DNA from: Microcoleus sp. bin38.metabat.b11b12b14.051
GTDB lineage: Bacteria > Cyanobacteriota > Cyanobacteriia > Cyanobacteriales > Microcoleaceae
Direction: 5' to 3'
Length of the DNA stretch: 64,000 nt
Assembly: GCF_013299165.1 (NCBI RefSeq)
Contig: NZ_JAAFKD010000002.1
Span: 124,001 to 188,000 of the forward strand
The notes beneath the pieces are model-generated. The model ran no database searches and was not told the DNA's origin. It saw nothing but the letters and a program-made list of their open reading frames with translations. Below, piece by piece: positions 1 through 9,209 of the stretch. Position 1 is the first letter of the stretch; each line of letters starts with the position of its first letter. The translations under genes were made by a program, and so were the position numbers.

Positions 1-504
1 CATTTTTCCGCCAGTATTGACGATTACTTAGCTACCATCCAATGGTCTAAAGAACCAGAATTAAACTGGCAAAACAAAACCTTTAACCCGATTTATTTAC
101 AATTTGAATCCATCAAAGAAACCGATTACCCCATTCGCCTTACTGGATACAGTCACCCATCGCGAAATACCAAATCGTACTATCTTTGGCAAGACGAAAG
201 GTGTACCGAAATAGACCTCGATTGGGGAAGGTATGCCGTTCTCAAAGCACTGCGGCGGAGTGTTCTTATCTACGACAAGTGCAGATTTACTATGGCAGTA
301 CCAGCCAGCGCCAATCTGCCACGAATCCTAGAAAGAGCCTTAACCCTTTGTTCCGGTTATGCAGCAAAATATGAAAAAATGCCGCGTGTTCTGCCGCCAA
401 TTCAGGGATTCAATTTATTCACCGCTGTTCCCCCTCAAATAGCAGAAATGACCGCCGCTAAATTAGGGCAGACACTATTGCAGCAATCTTTAAGTATAAC
501 ATAG
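1..504 (+). CDS. C-terminal part of an unrecognised protein upstream of the helicase
   Basis: The frame is open from base 1 to the TAG at 502-504, so this is the last 167 residues of a gene starting outside the window. It ends 11 bp before the giant helicase and is probably co-transcribed with it. I do not recognise a family. The visible part is a mixed soluble sequence ending in an Ala/Leu/Gln-rich helix, without a signal peptide or membrane segment. If the helicase is DruE-like, this could be its partner (two-gene Druantia variants pair DruE with a large DruH), but nothing in these residues proves that. Confidence 0.7.
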   Translation, partial: HFSASIDDYLATIQWSKEPELNWQNKTFNPIYLQFESIKETDYPIRLTGYSHPSRNTKSYYLWQDERCTEIDLDWGRYAVLKALRRSVLIYDKCRFTMAVPASANLPRILERALTLCSGYAAKYEKMPRVLPPIQGFNLFTAVPPQIAEMTAAKLGQTLLQQSLSIT

Positions 505-515
505 TGAGGTAATTT

Positions 516-3500
516 ATGCACGACCCAATTAACGCCTTTAACACAATCCGCGACAACTTTCTACTTTACATAAAAACCGCTTTCGGAACTCAATTCCCCG
601 AAATTGAACGAGAACGGGAAAGACTGCTGCGCCAACCCGGTGCATTCCATCAAGAACCCTGGATAGAACCGATGCCGAGCTATCAAAAATCAGGTAAAAC
701 CATCCATGATTTAGATATTTCAAATGTACCGGGATTGGATGAAACTGCCCTTCAAGACTTTAAACAACTTGCCTTTTGCGGACTTGTAGGCAATTACGAA
801 CTGTACAGCCACCAAATCCAAATGCTGCGACAGGCGTTAGAGGGTCAAAATGCTGTAGTAACGGCTGGTACTGGCTCAGGTAAAACCGAATCTTTCCTGT
901 TGCCTTTGTTTGCTTATCTTGCCAAAGAATCAAGAACGTGGAATGCTCCAAATCCAGATTTACCTCATCTTAATGACTGGTGGAAAAATCAGGATTGGCA
1001 AGACGAATGTAACCCACGGCTAACAAAAAATCGCAGTTTTAAAAGGTCTTATCGCGTTCCTCAGAGGAGTCACGAAAAGCGGGATGCTGCCGTTCGCGCC
1101 CTGATTTTATATCCCATGAATGCCTTAGTTGAAGACCAGCTAACTCGACTTCGCCGGGCCCTCGATTCCGATGAAGCTAGAGAGTGGTTTCAAAATAATA
1201 GAAATGGAAATAGACTTTACTTTGGGAGATACAATGGCGTTACTCCCGTACCGGGGCATGAATACAAAGAAAATCGTAAACCTAATGGCAAAAAAATAGA
1301 AGAGCTGCTGGAAGCAATACAGCAGATGCAGTTATCAGCCGATCGCGCTAGCGAACACGCCGATCGCACTGGCGAGCGAGATGTGAGGTTCTTTTTCCCG
1401 CGTTTAGATGGGGCAGAAATGCGCTGTCGCTGGGATATGAAAGATGCCCCGCCAGATATCTTAATCACCAACTATTCTATGCTGAGTATCATGCTGATGC
1501 GCGATATCGAGCAAGATATTTTTGAAAAAACAAAGGAATGGTTAAACAAAGATGGTAGCGTCTTTCATTTAATTGTTGACGAATTGCACTTGTATCGCGG
1601 CACTTCGGGGACAGAAGTAGCTTATTTGTTGCGACTTTTGCTGCAACGTTTAGGGCTGCATCCCGGTCATCCAAAATTGCGGATTCTTGCCTCTAGTGCA
1701 TCTTTGGAACCAGACGATACAAAAAGCTTAGAATTTCTGAATCAATTCTTTGGTGCCGAATGGAATTCTGAGCAAATTATACCGGGTCATTTAGAACAAA
1801 TTCCACCAATCGAAGGTCAAAAATTTCTGGATAGCGAACCGTTTATCGCTTTGGCAGAAACACCAGAAATTAACAATACAGAAACTTTGAATAAAACTGC
1901 TGCATACAATGATTGCAGCCAAATTGTGGAATCTGAAACCGCGCAGGTTGGGGCTAGAATGGTCGAGGGTTGTAACGTTGATGGCAAAATTCGCGCCGTA
2001 TCGATCGCGAATTTTGCTAAAAATATTTTCGGCGATGACTTACCAGATGAAAACCTCAAACTCGCAGTAAAAGGACTTCTAGCCACTCGCGGTTTATCTA
2101 ACGAAAAATCTTTGCCATCTTTCCGGCTGCACTGGTTTTTCAGGAATATTGAAGGGCTTTGGGCTTGCACTAAACCGAATCACGGGTGTGAGGAAAGTGA
2201 AATTAGTAAAAATCGACCAGTTGGCAAACTATTTGTAGAAAATCCTCCCATACTTTACGACGAGTACCGAGTTTTAAAACTCCTTTATTGCGAACAGTGC
2301 AGAACTGTGTTTTTTGGGGGAAACAGGCTGACAAGGCAGAATAGTGACGGATGGGAACTTTTGCCTACAGAACCAGATATTGAGGGAATTCCTGACAGGA
2401 AATCTGGACAATTTATTGAGCAGATGACTTACAAAGAATTTGCTATATTTTGGCCGTCCAGAAAAATCGATGAATATTCAGAGGGTTGGGGACAGTCTAA
2501 GAAAGCAGAGTCAGGCCGATGGCACAAGGCATCGCTAGATACTCGCAGCGGTATAGTTCGTTTGGGAAACCCTGATTCATCTGATGACTTGACAGTAAAA
2601 GGTTATATTTTTTATCGACCGAACCTGCTACCAGAAAATGAGGAAAAAGTTAAAGCTTTGCCTTCAGTTTGTGCTTGCTGCGGTGCTGACTATAGTAAAA
2701 AACTATATCTAAAATCTTCCATTCGCGACTTCAGAACAGGTTTTTCTAAAGTAAGTCAACTTCTGTCTAAAGAACTTTTTTATCAGCTACCAGAAGACCC
2801 GGAATCCCGCAAATTAGTAGTGTTTTCTGACAGTCGCGAGGATGCCGCTTCAATATCAAATGGAATTGAAAGGACGCACTATAGTGACTTAGTGCGCGAG
2901 GCGATTTTTGATGAATTGAAACAAGAGGCGATCGCCCGTTCTCTTCTACTTCAAAATCTCCAAGATCACGACCTGCCTACCTGTAGCGAAGCTATTGAAT
3001 TTGCCCAGCATCACCCAAACGCTGTTGACCAGATACAAAAAGCAATTAAAGATGCTAATAGGCTATTGCCACAAGGTCTCGATCCTGAAGATTTAGAACC
3101 GTTACAAAATCGAATAAATACTGCCCAGAAGCTACTCAGTGAAATTCAAAAAATAGGCAATACCCGCACAGTTCCTCTCAGAGCGCTATTTGAAGGCATT
3201 GAGAATTCCGAAGACCCCGGACTCCTGATCGAGCGATTGATAAAGTTAGGCGTTAACCCTGCCGGTAATGATGTTATTTACCAAGACTTTTCTTATGAGG
3301 GAAAGTACCACCATTGGACAAAATTATTTGACTTTGCAACCGCCGGGTGGAAACTAGACTTGTGCGCTGAAGCACGAACAAGGCGAGACACGACACTTCG
3401 AGAAAAAGTAAAATCTGAGGTCTGCGACACGCTGTTTAGTCGTCTATATTTTGGGATTGAAGCATCTGGACTGGGCTATATTCGTCTAAATTCACCCCCG

Positions 3501-6191
3501 AATCAATTAGAACAACTAGCTATTCAATGCGGGCTTTCAACCTCAGTATTTGAGAGCATTGGCGATGGCTGCTTGCGAATTTTAGGTGAATTGTATAGAT
3601 ATCCAAGACAACCTCAAGAGTATCCGCTAAATGACTGGAAAGACTGGGGTGATGCGCGAGCAAACTTGCGAAATTATATTAAAAAGTGTGCCGAAAATTG
3701 CGGGATTTCAGAACAGGAATTGAAGCCCGCATTGAAATCTGCCATTTGCAAATACGGTCAGCATCACCACTTTAAACTTAATCCTCGACATTTATCTGTA
3801 CGAGTTGCTGTGTCCGATGACCCCGTGTGGCAATGTGAATCTTGTCAGCGCCATCACCTGCACCGCGCCGGAGGTATTTGTACTAATTGTTTGGCACCTT
3901 TACCGGCTGAACCTAATAGAATTTGTGCGGATTTGTACGATCGCAATTATTTCGCCACCCAAGCTGTAAATAAGCGTCAACCGTTGCGGTTACACTGCGA
4001 AGAGTTGACCGGGCAAACCGACGATCAGGCCGAAAGACAGCGACATTTCCGCAACATCATCGTGAATTTTGGCGAACAAGACAGAGATTTTATCCCAGAG
4101 GTAGATACGATCGATATTTTGAGCGTCACAACCACAATGGAGGTGGGAATTGATATTGGCAGTTTAATGGCTGTTGTGATGGCAAATATGCCTCCCATGC
4201 GCTTTAATTACCAGCAGCGTGCGGGTCGCGGGGGGCGTCGCGGCCAACCTTTCGCTATTGTACTTACTCTCTGTCGCGGTCGATCGCACGATGAGTTTTA
4301 TTACCGACATCCTGAAAAAATTACGGGCGATCCGCCGCCGGTACCTTTTCTTGCTATGTCACAGGTTGAGATAACCCAGCGCCTCCTAACCAAAGAATGT
4401 TTGAGACGAGCATTTATTGCTGCTGGTGTCAACTGCTGGGATGTGGAAAAAAAGCCTGACAGTCATGGTGAATTTGGCACAGTTAAAAATTGGCAGAATA
4501 CTGAACAACGGCGCGATCAAATTTGTAATTGGTTGAAAAATTCTGCCGAAGTAACTGAGGTAATAAATTCTCTGCTAGTCGGCGTTGCAGGTATCGATCG
4601 CGATAACTTAGAAATCTATGCACGTCAGCACTTGTTTGATAAAATTAATGAGTGCGCCAATAACTTAGAATTGACTGGAGATGGATTAGCAGAACGCCTA
4701 GCGGAGGGCGGGATTATGCCGATGTACGGGATGCCTTCAAGAGTGCGCGACTTGTACCATCACGAACCGTCTAGAAAACAGAAAGTTTCTACTATCAATC
4801 GAGATTTAGATTTAGCTGTCTCTGAATTTGCCCCCGGTTCCGAAAAAACTAAAGACAAGCGAATTTATACTGCGATCGGGTTTACAGCACCGTTAATTTC
4901 AGACGGTAAACATGGGTTAGTTCCTGCTGGCAAACCTCTGAGCGATCGCAAGTGGATGTTGAGGTGTCAGCGCTGCCAACATACGGCAACCTCTAAGACA
5001 AAGTTTGAAGATACAATCTGTCCGAAATGTGATGCCACTGAGGAACAGGGATTTCGAGTTTTTCAGTGGGCTGTTCCTTTAGCTTTCCGTACCAGCATAA
5101 ATCCTGGATCTGACGCGAAAGATGAATACGATTTGTTAATTACAGGTGCAGGTAGCGTCGCTGAGGCACAACCTCAAGATTTTAACTTAGTAGATAACAC
5201 GAATACTCAGATAGCTTTCTCTAAGTCGGGCCGCGTTTTCCGCGTCAATGACAATCGAGGACAGCTATTTAAGGGAGCAATCGGAAATGCCACATTTGGA
5301 CGCGGTGACAAACTCTTATCCGATCAGTGGATTGATGAGCGATTTCATAAGAAAGATGATAAGTGGAAGTTCCAAAAGCAGGGAGAATTAGAGGCGATCG
5401 CCATAATTGCCCCAAAAACCACTGGCGTACTGCGAATTAAGCCCGTTTCTGTACCAGATGGATGGTGCCTCGATCCTATTGCATCCGGTTCCGCTGTCAA
5501 AGCTGCTTTCTACTCAGCCGCTTTCATGGTTCGTGCTGTAGCGGCACAGGAATTAGATATCGATCCAGAAGAATTAGACATCAGCGGTTTGCGACAGGTT
5601 GAATTAGAGGATAAAAAAGTAGGGGAAATTGTAATTAGCGATCGGCTTGCCAATGGCTCTGGATTCACTTATTGGCTAGCTCAGCACTGGGAAGACATTC
5701 TGACAAACAAAATTCTGAATTCTCAAAATAGCTTTGCTGAGGCAATTATGTCTCCTGAACACCGCAGCAAATGCGACTCTTCTTGTTACGATTGTTTGCA
5801 ACAGTATCGCAATATGAACTATCACGGTTTGCTGGATTGGCGTTTGGGGCTTTCCTTGCTGAGGGGATTGGCTAGCAGTGATTTTCAATGCGGATTAGAT
5901 GGGAATTTTTCTACTCCAGACTTAGAAAATTGGGTACAGACAGCAACTAAACTGCGCGATACATTTTGTGCTTCGTTTAGTTGTTCTGGGGAACAGTTCG
6001 GCGCTTTACCTGGTTTTGTTGTGGACGATAAAAGGGTGATTATTGTTCATCCTTTGTGGAACAAAGAGAACTCTCAAGGCTTATTGAATGAAGCGATTGC
6101 TACAGTAGAGCAGTCCGCTCAAGTTCGATACCTGGATACATTCAATCTCCTGCGCCGTCCAAGTTGGTGCTATCAAACGCTAGATGATTAG
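516..6191 (+). CDS. Giant DEAD/DEAH-box helicase with DUF1998-like C-terminus (DruE-like)
   Basis: This is an 1891-residue superfamily 2 helicase. A Walker A motif TAGTGSGKTES lies at about residues 116-126 and a DEAH-box variant DELH at 355-358. Motif III-like SSASL follows. The second RecA domain has EVGIDIGS near 1210 and QQRAGRGGRRG near 1235. Putative zinc-binding cysteine groups occur at CACCGADY, CESCQ/CTNC and CQRCQ/CPKC, and a final group CDSSCYDCLQQYRN lies near 1753, as in DUF1998 proteins. Length and layout match DruE-type helicases of Druantia phage defence better than the roughly 750-residue MrfA repair helicases. Translocation on DNA or RNA is expected from the family; a defence role is inference. 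It follows the upstream partial gene by 11 bp, suggesting one operon. Confidence 0.85.
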   Translation: MHDPINAFNTIRDNFLLYIKTAFGTQFPEIERERERLLRQPGAFHQEPWIEPMPSYQKSGKTIHDLDISNVPGLDETALQDFKQLAFCGLVGNYELYSHQIQMLRQALEGQNAVVTAGTGSGKTESFLLPLFAYLAKESRTWNAPNPDLPHLNDWWKNQDWQDECNPRLTKNRSFKRSYRVPQRSHEKRDAAVRALILYPMNALVEDQLTRLRRALDSDEAREWFQNNRNGNRLYFGRYNGVTPVPGHEYKENRKPNGKKIEELLEAIQQMQLSADRASEHADRTGERDVRFFFPRLDGAEMRCRWDMKDAPPDILITNYSMLSIMLMRDIEQDIFEKTKEWLNKDGSVFHLIVDELHLYRGTSGTEVAYLLRLLLQRLGLHPGHPKLRILASSASLEPDDTKSLEFLNQFFGAEWNSEQIIPGHLEQIPPIEGQKFLDSEPFIALAETPEINNTETLNKTAAYNDCSQIVESETAQVGARMVEGCNVDGKIRAVSIANFAKNIFGDDLPDENLKLAVKGLLATRGLSNEKSLPSFRLHWFFRNIEGLWACTKPNHGCEESEISKNRPVGKLFVENPPILYDEYRVLKLLYCEQCRTVFFGGNRLTRQNSDGWELLPTEPDIEGIPDRKSGQFIEQMTYKEFAIFWPSRKIDEYSEGWGQSKKAESGRWHKASLDTRSGIVRLGNPDSSDDLTVKGYIFYRPNLLPENEEKVKALPSVCACCGADYSKKLYLKSSIRDFRTGFSKVSQLLSKELFYQLPEDPESRKLVVFSDSREDAASISNGIERTHYSDLVREAIFDELKQEAIARSLLLQNLQDHDLPTCSEAIEFAQHHPNAVDQIQKAIKDANRLLPQGLDPEDLEPLQNRINTAQKLLSEIQKIGNTRTVPLRALFEGIENSEDPGLLIERLIKLGVNPAGNDVIYQDFSYEGKYHHWTKLFDFATAGWKLDLCAEARTRRDTTLREKVKSEVCDTLFSRLYFGIEASGLGYIRLNSPPNQLEQLAIQCGLSTSVFESIGDGCLRILGELYRYPRQPQEYPLNDWKDWGDARANLRNYIKKCAENCGISEQELKPALKSAICKYGQHHHFKLNPRHLSVRVAVSDDPVWQCESCQRHHLHRAGGICTNCLAPLPAEPNRICADLYDRNYFATQAVNKRQPLRLHCEELTGQTDDQAERQRHFRNIIVNFGEQDRDFIPEVDTIDILSVTTTMEVGIDIGSLMAVVMANMPPMRFNYQQRAGRGGRRGQPFAIVLTLCRGRSHDEFYYRHPEKITGDPPPVPFLAMSQVEITQRLLTKECLRRAFIAAGVNCWDVEKKPDSHGEFGTVKNWQNTEQRRDQICNWLKNSAEVTEVINSLLVGVAGIDRDNLEIYARQHLFDKINECANNLELTGDGLAERLAEGGIMPMYGMPSRVRDLYHHEPSRKQKVSTINRDLDLAVSEFAPGSEKTKDKRIYTAIGFTAPLISDGKHGLVPAGKPLSDRKWMLRCQRCQHTATSKTKFEDTICPKCDATEEQGFRVFQWAVPLAFRTSINPGSDAKDEYDLLITGAGSVAEAQPQDFNLVDNTNTQIAFSKSGRVFRVNDNRGQLFKGAIGNATFGRGDKLLSDQWIDERFHKKDDKWKFQKQGELEAIAIIAPKTTGVLRIKPVSVPDGWCLDPIASGSAVKAAFYSAAFMVRAVAAQELDIDPEELDISGLRQVELEDKKVGEIVISDRLANGSGFTYWLAQHWEDILTNKILNSQNSFAEAIMSPEHRSKCDSSCYDCLQQYRNMNYHGLLDWRLGLSLLRGLASSDFQCGLDGNFSTPDLENWVQTATKLRDTFCASFSCSGEQFGALPGFVVDDKRVIIVHPLWNKENSQGLLNEAIATVEQSAQVRYLDTFNLLRRPSWCYQTLDD

Positions 6192-6319
6192 ATGGAGGCT
6201 TCAAACATTTATAAGTTCTGAAATGTCATTATCTAACGATTGGTGCGATCGCTCAGTTAAAATGAAATAGTAGGCGATCCGATGACCGATCGCTTGGGTA
6301 GTTTTTTAAGGAGGAAATA

Positions 6320-6538
6320 ATGCTAGATGAAGCAATTCTCGAACGTCGCTTAGCAATCATCGAGCAAGAAATTGCTAACCTTAAACGCAAATCAGAAAGC
6401 AACTCCCTCTCTGGCAACTGGCTAGATCAACTTATTGGCTCAATCTCCGATCGATCGGCTTTTCTGGAAGCTCTAGAATATGGACGTGCGTTTCGTCAGG
6501 CTGACAAACCTAATGATGAAGGTTACGAACAAGCATGA
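6320..6538 (+). CDS. Small VapB-like antitoxin candidate
   Basis: This 72-residue protein starts with a helical, Glu/Arg-rich stretch and is preceded by a good Shine-Dalgarno sequence (AAGGAGG, 6308-6314). Its TGA overlaps the ATG of a PIN-domain toxin remnant by four bases (ATGA), the usual coupling of VapB/VapC pairs. I infer an antitoxin from this position; the sequence alone shows no clear DNA-binding fold. Because the downstream toxin is truncated, the antitoxin may be an orphan. Confidence 0.6.
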   Translation: MLDEAILERRLAIIEQEIANLKRKSESNSLSGNWLDQLIGSISDRSAFLEALEYGRAFRQADKPNDEGYEQA

Positions 6539-6672
6539 AATATCTGCTTGACACTGACCACATCAGTTTTCTACAGCGTGGTTCCGGTTCAGAGTTTAGC
6601 CGATTAACTTTTCGGATGGCTCAACATCCAGTTGCAGATTTTGCTTTGTGGATCGATCGTTCTTGGTATTAA
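6535..6672 (+). pseudogene. Truncated VapC-like PIN-domain toxin
   Basis: The frame starts MKYLLDTDHISFLQRG, the signature N-terminus of VapC PIN-domain ribonucleases, including the first catalytic Asp (LLDTD). It stops after 45 residues, whereas VapC proteins have about 130-150. The sequence after about residue 33 no longer looks like a PIN domain. The gene is coupled to the antitoxin candidate by an ATGA overlap, so this is the wreck of a toxin-antitoxin pair and very unlikely to be active. Confidence 0.7.
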
Positions 6673-6677
6673 TAACT

Positions 6678-6908
6678 TTACGCAATCTGCAATCGTTTTC
6701 CCAAAGTCTGAGGTTCTGGTAGAGGTTTGCCATCTTCTTGATATAGCTCAATCAAGGTTTCTAGCAATTCTTGTCCGTGTTTTGCTGCTTCCTCGTAAGT
6801 GTGTCCGTGAGTGCAAGGCTGCATGACATCGGTAAACTCAGGCAAGCTGACAACAAAAAGTCGATCTTCTTCTGACCACTCGATGATGAGACTGTAATGG
6901 CTATTCAT
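6678..6908 (-). CDS. hicB: HicB-family antitoxin (copy downstream of HicA)
   Basis: This 76-residue protein has the HicB partial RNase H-like pattern: a short beta strand (YSLIIEWSEED), then LPEF-TDVMQPCTHGHTYEEAA and a helix ELLETLIELY. It would neutralise a HicA mRNA interferase. Its start overlaps the hicA stop by four bases. It is closely similar to the HicB upstream of the same hicA, differing mainly in the last third, so one copy probably arose by duplication. Confidence 0.8.
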   Translation of the reverse strand: MNSHYSLIIEWSEEDRLFVVSLPEFTDVMQPCTHGHTYEEAAKHGQELLETLIELYQEDGKPLPEPQTLGKRLQIA

Positions 6909-7111
6909 TCTTCTATCTCCTTCAGCTTCTGCAAATCGGATATTACTCTTTTTTCATGATAATTTGGTGCATCATCGCCATCATTACCTGACAGTGTAAT
7001 TTTTTCAGGTAATAAAGGGTGTTCCCATACAGTGTGACTGCCCTTTCCCTGTCGGTAAGTAAACCCTGCTTTTAGTAATAGGCTTTTTAATTCTCTGATC
7101 TTTTTAGGCAT
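6905..7111 (-). CDS. hicA: HicA-family mRNA interferase toxin
   Basis: This 68-residue double-stranded-RNA-binding-like toxin reads MPKKIRELKSLLLKAGFTYRQGKGSHTVWEH when translated from 7111 (shown here in part). The GKGSHTVWEHP segment carries the conserved catalytic His of HicA. The family cleaves mRNA during translation. The gene lies between two hicB genes with overlaps of 8 and 4 bases, so all three are translationally coupled. The domain looks complete. Confidence 0.85.
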   Translation of the reverse strand: MPKKIRELKSLLLKAGFTYRQGKGSHTVWEHPLLPEKITLSGNDGDDAPNYHEKRVISDLQKLKEIEE

Positions 7112-7346
7112 GAGTGAATTGTAGCGTAGATTGAAATAATCGTTCTAGTTTCTTAGTTGCTGGTAATGGTTTACCTTCAGCTTGACAACTCTCGATTAGT
7201 AACTCTATTACCTCTCGCGCATTGTAGATAGCTTCTTCATAAGAATCTCCGTGAGTTACTGGCTGCATTACCTCCTCAAATTCTGGCAAAAATACGACAA
7301 AGCATTTATCTTCTTCTGACCATTGGATAACAACTGTATATTTCAT
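7104..7346 (-). CDS. hicB: HicB-family antitoxin (copy upstream of HicA)
   Basis: This 80-residue protein starts MKYTVVIQWSEEDKC at 7346; a longer in-frame start at 7397 adds 17 unrelated residues and is less likely. It carries LPEFEEVMQPVTHGDSYEEA, the HicB core, and a helix EVIELLIESC. It overlaps hicA by 8 bases. Having the antitoxin first and toxin second is less common than hicA-hicB, and a second HicB follows the toxin. Confidence 0.8.
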   Translation of the reverse strand: MKYTVVIQWSEEDKCFVVFLPEFEEVMQPVTHGDSYEEAIYNAREVIELLIESCQAEGKPLPATKKLERLFQSTLQFTHA

Positions 7347-7397
7347 GGTTCTGAAGTTTTGAGTGGAAATTATAGTCTTGGATACACTCGCCGACAA

Positions 7398-7463
7398 AGA
7401 AACCGGGTTTTTAACAAAGATTGAGGATTTTCAGCAAATATTGTGGTTAAAAACCCGGTTTCT
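7398..7463. repeat. Palindromic repeat with perfect 18-bp arms
   Basis: The arms are AGAAACCGGGTTTTTAAC (7398-7415) and its exact complement (7446-7463), with a 30-base loop. The same AAACCCGGTTTCT family recurs at 13770-13877, 18676-18742 and near 30383, so it is a dispersed genomic repeat. It lies between the divergent hicB and purB genes. Confidence 0.8.
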
Positions 7464-7579
7464 GGCCACCCGTGCGATCGCGAACTTAATTATTGTATCC
7501 GATCGCCCTTACCAACCAGACCTATCCCCAGTGCCACATAGCAGTACAATGGTGAGATCGCATTCCCCAACTCCAAACC

Positions 7580-8875
7580 GTGATAGAGCGCTACACCTTG
7601 CCCGAAATGGGCAACATCTGGACTGAAACCGCCAAACTCAAAAGCTGGCTGCAAGTAGAAATCGCTGTCTGCGAAGCTCAAGCCGAACTCGGCTACATCC
7701 CCGCCGCCGCAGTCGAAGAAATCAAAGCTAAGGCTAATTTTGACCCGAAACGAGTCCTCGAAATAGAAGCCGAAGTCCGCCATGACATGATCGCTTTCTT
7801 GACAAATGTCAACGAATATGTAGGCGATGCCGGACGCTATATCCACCTCGGTTTAACAAGTTCCGATGTGCTCGATACCGCTTTGGCGCTGCAATTAGTC
7901 GCTAGTGTCGATATCTTGTTACAACGTGTCGAAGATTTGAGTCAAGCTATTCGCTATCAGGCTCAACAGCATCGCAATACTGTGATGGTTGGTCGATCGC
8001 ACGGAATTCACGCCGAACCGATCACCTTTGGCTTTAAACTAGCTGGATGGTTGGCGGAAGTCTTTCGCAGCCGTGAAAGATTGGTGAATTTGCGATCGTC
8101 CATTGCAGTCGGCAAAATCTCCGGTGCAGTCGGAACCTATGCTAATATCGATCCGCGAATAGAGGCGATCGCCTGCCAAAATCTCGGACTCGAACCCGAT
8201 TGTGCGTCCACTCAAGTCATTTCGCGCGATCGACACGCCGAATACGTCCAAACCCTAGCACTGTTAGCCGCATCGATCGAGCGTTTCGCCGTAGAAATCC
8301 GCAACCTCCAACGCACCGACGTGCTCGAAGTCGAAGAATTCTTCTCCAAAGGGCAAAAAGGCTCATCCGCCATGCCCCACAAACGCAACCCGATTCGCTC
8401 CGAAAGACTCACAGGAATGGCGAGAATTGTCCGCGCCAACGCCGTCGCAGCCCTAGAAAACGTTGCGCTTTGGCACGAAAGAGACATCTCTCACAGTTCG
8501 GTAGAACGGATGATTTTGCCCGACAGTTCTACTGTTACCCACTTCATGTTAGTAGAAACCACAGACTTAGTAAAACACCTGCTAGTCTATCCCGAAAACA
8601 TGAAACGAAACATGAACCTTTACGGCGGAGTTATCTTCAGCCAGCGGGTGATGCTAGCCTTAGTAGAAAAAGGCATGAACCGCGAAGAAGCCTACAAAGT
8701 TGTTCAATCTTGCGCTCACCAAGCTTGGAACAAAACGGGTGGCAATTTCTACGATTTAATTTCCAAAGATGTGAGCGTTACTGCTCGCATGACAACCAAA
8801 GAAATTGATGATTGTTTCGATCCGCAATACCAATTAAGGCATTTAGATTTAATCTATCAGCGCTTGGGAATTTAA
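7580..8875 (+). CDS. purB: Adenylosuccinate lyase
   Basis: This 431-residue protein begins MIERYTLPEMGNIWT (GTG start), the usual start of cyanobacterial PurB. It removes fumarate from SAICAR and from adenylosuccinate, so it acts twice in purine synthesis. The fumarase/aspartase superfamily signature GSSAMPHKRNP is present near residues 260-270. The N-terminal HDMIAFL and GLTSSDVLDTA segments of the active site are intact. Length is normal. It stands alone on this strand. Confidence 0.96.
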   Translation: MIERYTLPEMGNIWTETAKLKSWLQVEIAVCEAQAELGYIPAAAVEEIKAKANFDPKRVLEIEAEVRHDMIAFLTNVNEYVGDAGRYIHLGLTSSDVLDTALALQLVASVDILLQRVEDLSQAIRYQAQQHRNTVMVGRSHGIHAEPITFGFKLAGWLAEVFRSRERLVNLRSSIAVGKISGAVGTYANIDPRIEAIACQNLGLEPDCASTQVISRDRHAEYVQTLALLAASIERFAVEIRNLQRTDVLEVEEFFSKGQKGSSAMPHKRNPIRSERLTGMARIVRANAVAALENVALWHERDISHSSVERMILPDSSTVTHFMLVETTDLVKHLLVYPENMKRNMNLYGGVIFSQRVMLALVEKGMNREEAYKVVQSCAHQAWNKTGGNFYDLISKDVSVTARMTTKEIDDCFDPQYQLRHLDLIYQRLGI

Positions 8876-8970
8876 GGATAATTAACAGCAATTAAAAATC
8901 AGTTCGATAAGTGATTTTTTGATAAGTAATTTATCGTTCTTGCGTTCTTCAGTTCTCGCAGTTGTCCCAG

Positions 8971-9133
8971 AGTCCGCCGGGGGTTTAAACCCCCGTCTCA
9001 TAGCTAAAGTCGGTTGAAACCGACTGAAAGATTCATAAGATTAATCGAAATCTCAGATCAATCTAGAGAAATATTTTAGTCCTCTTTTAGAGGACTTTCG
9101 CTATGAGACAGGGGTTTAAACCCCTGTCGGACT
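8971..9133. repeat. Nested palindromic element between purB and the dipeptidase gene
   Basis: Outer arms agtccgccgggggtttaaac (8971-8990) and its imperfect complement ending at 9133 enclose a second pair, TCTCATAGC / GCTATGAGA. Inside are two small palindromes, AGTCGGTTGAAACCGACT and AGTCCTCTTTTAGAGGACT. The whole is about 163 bp and has no coding potential. It resembles a non-autonomous miniature element. The rest of the 8876-9209 gap shows only A/T-rich sequence before the next start. Confidence 0.75.
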
Positions 9134-9209
9134 GTCGGAAAAACGCGAAAATCTCCCAAAAAAAACATGAAATACCAAAAAACTTATAAAATCTTAAATT
9201 AAAACAACC

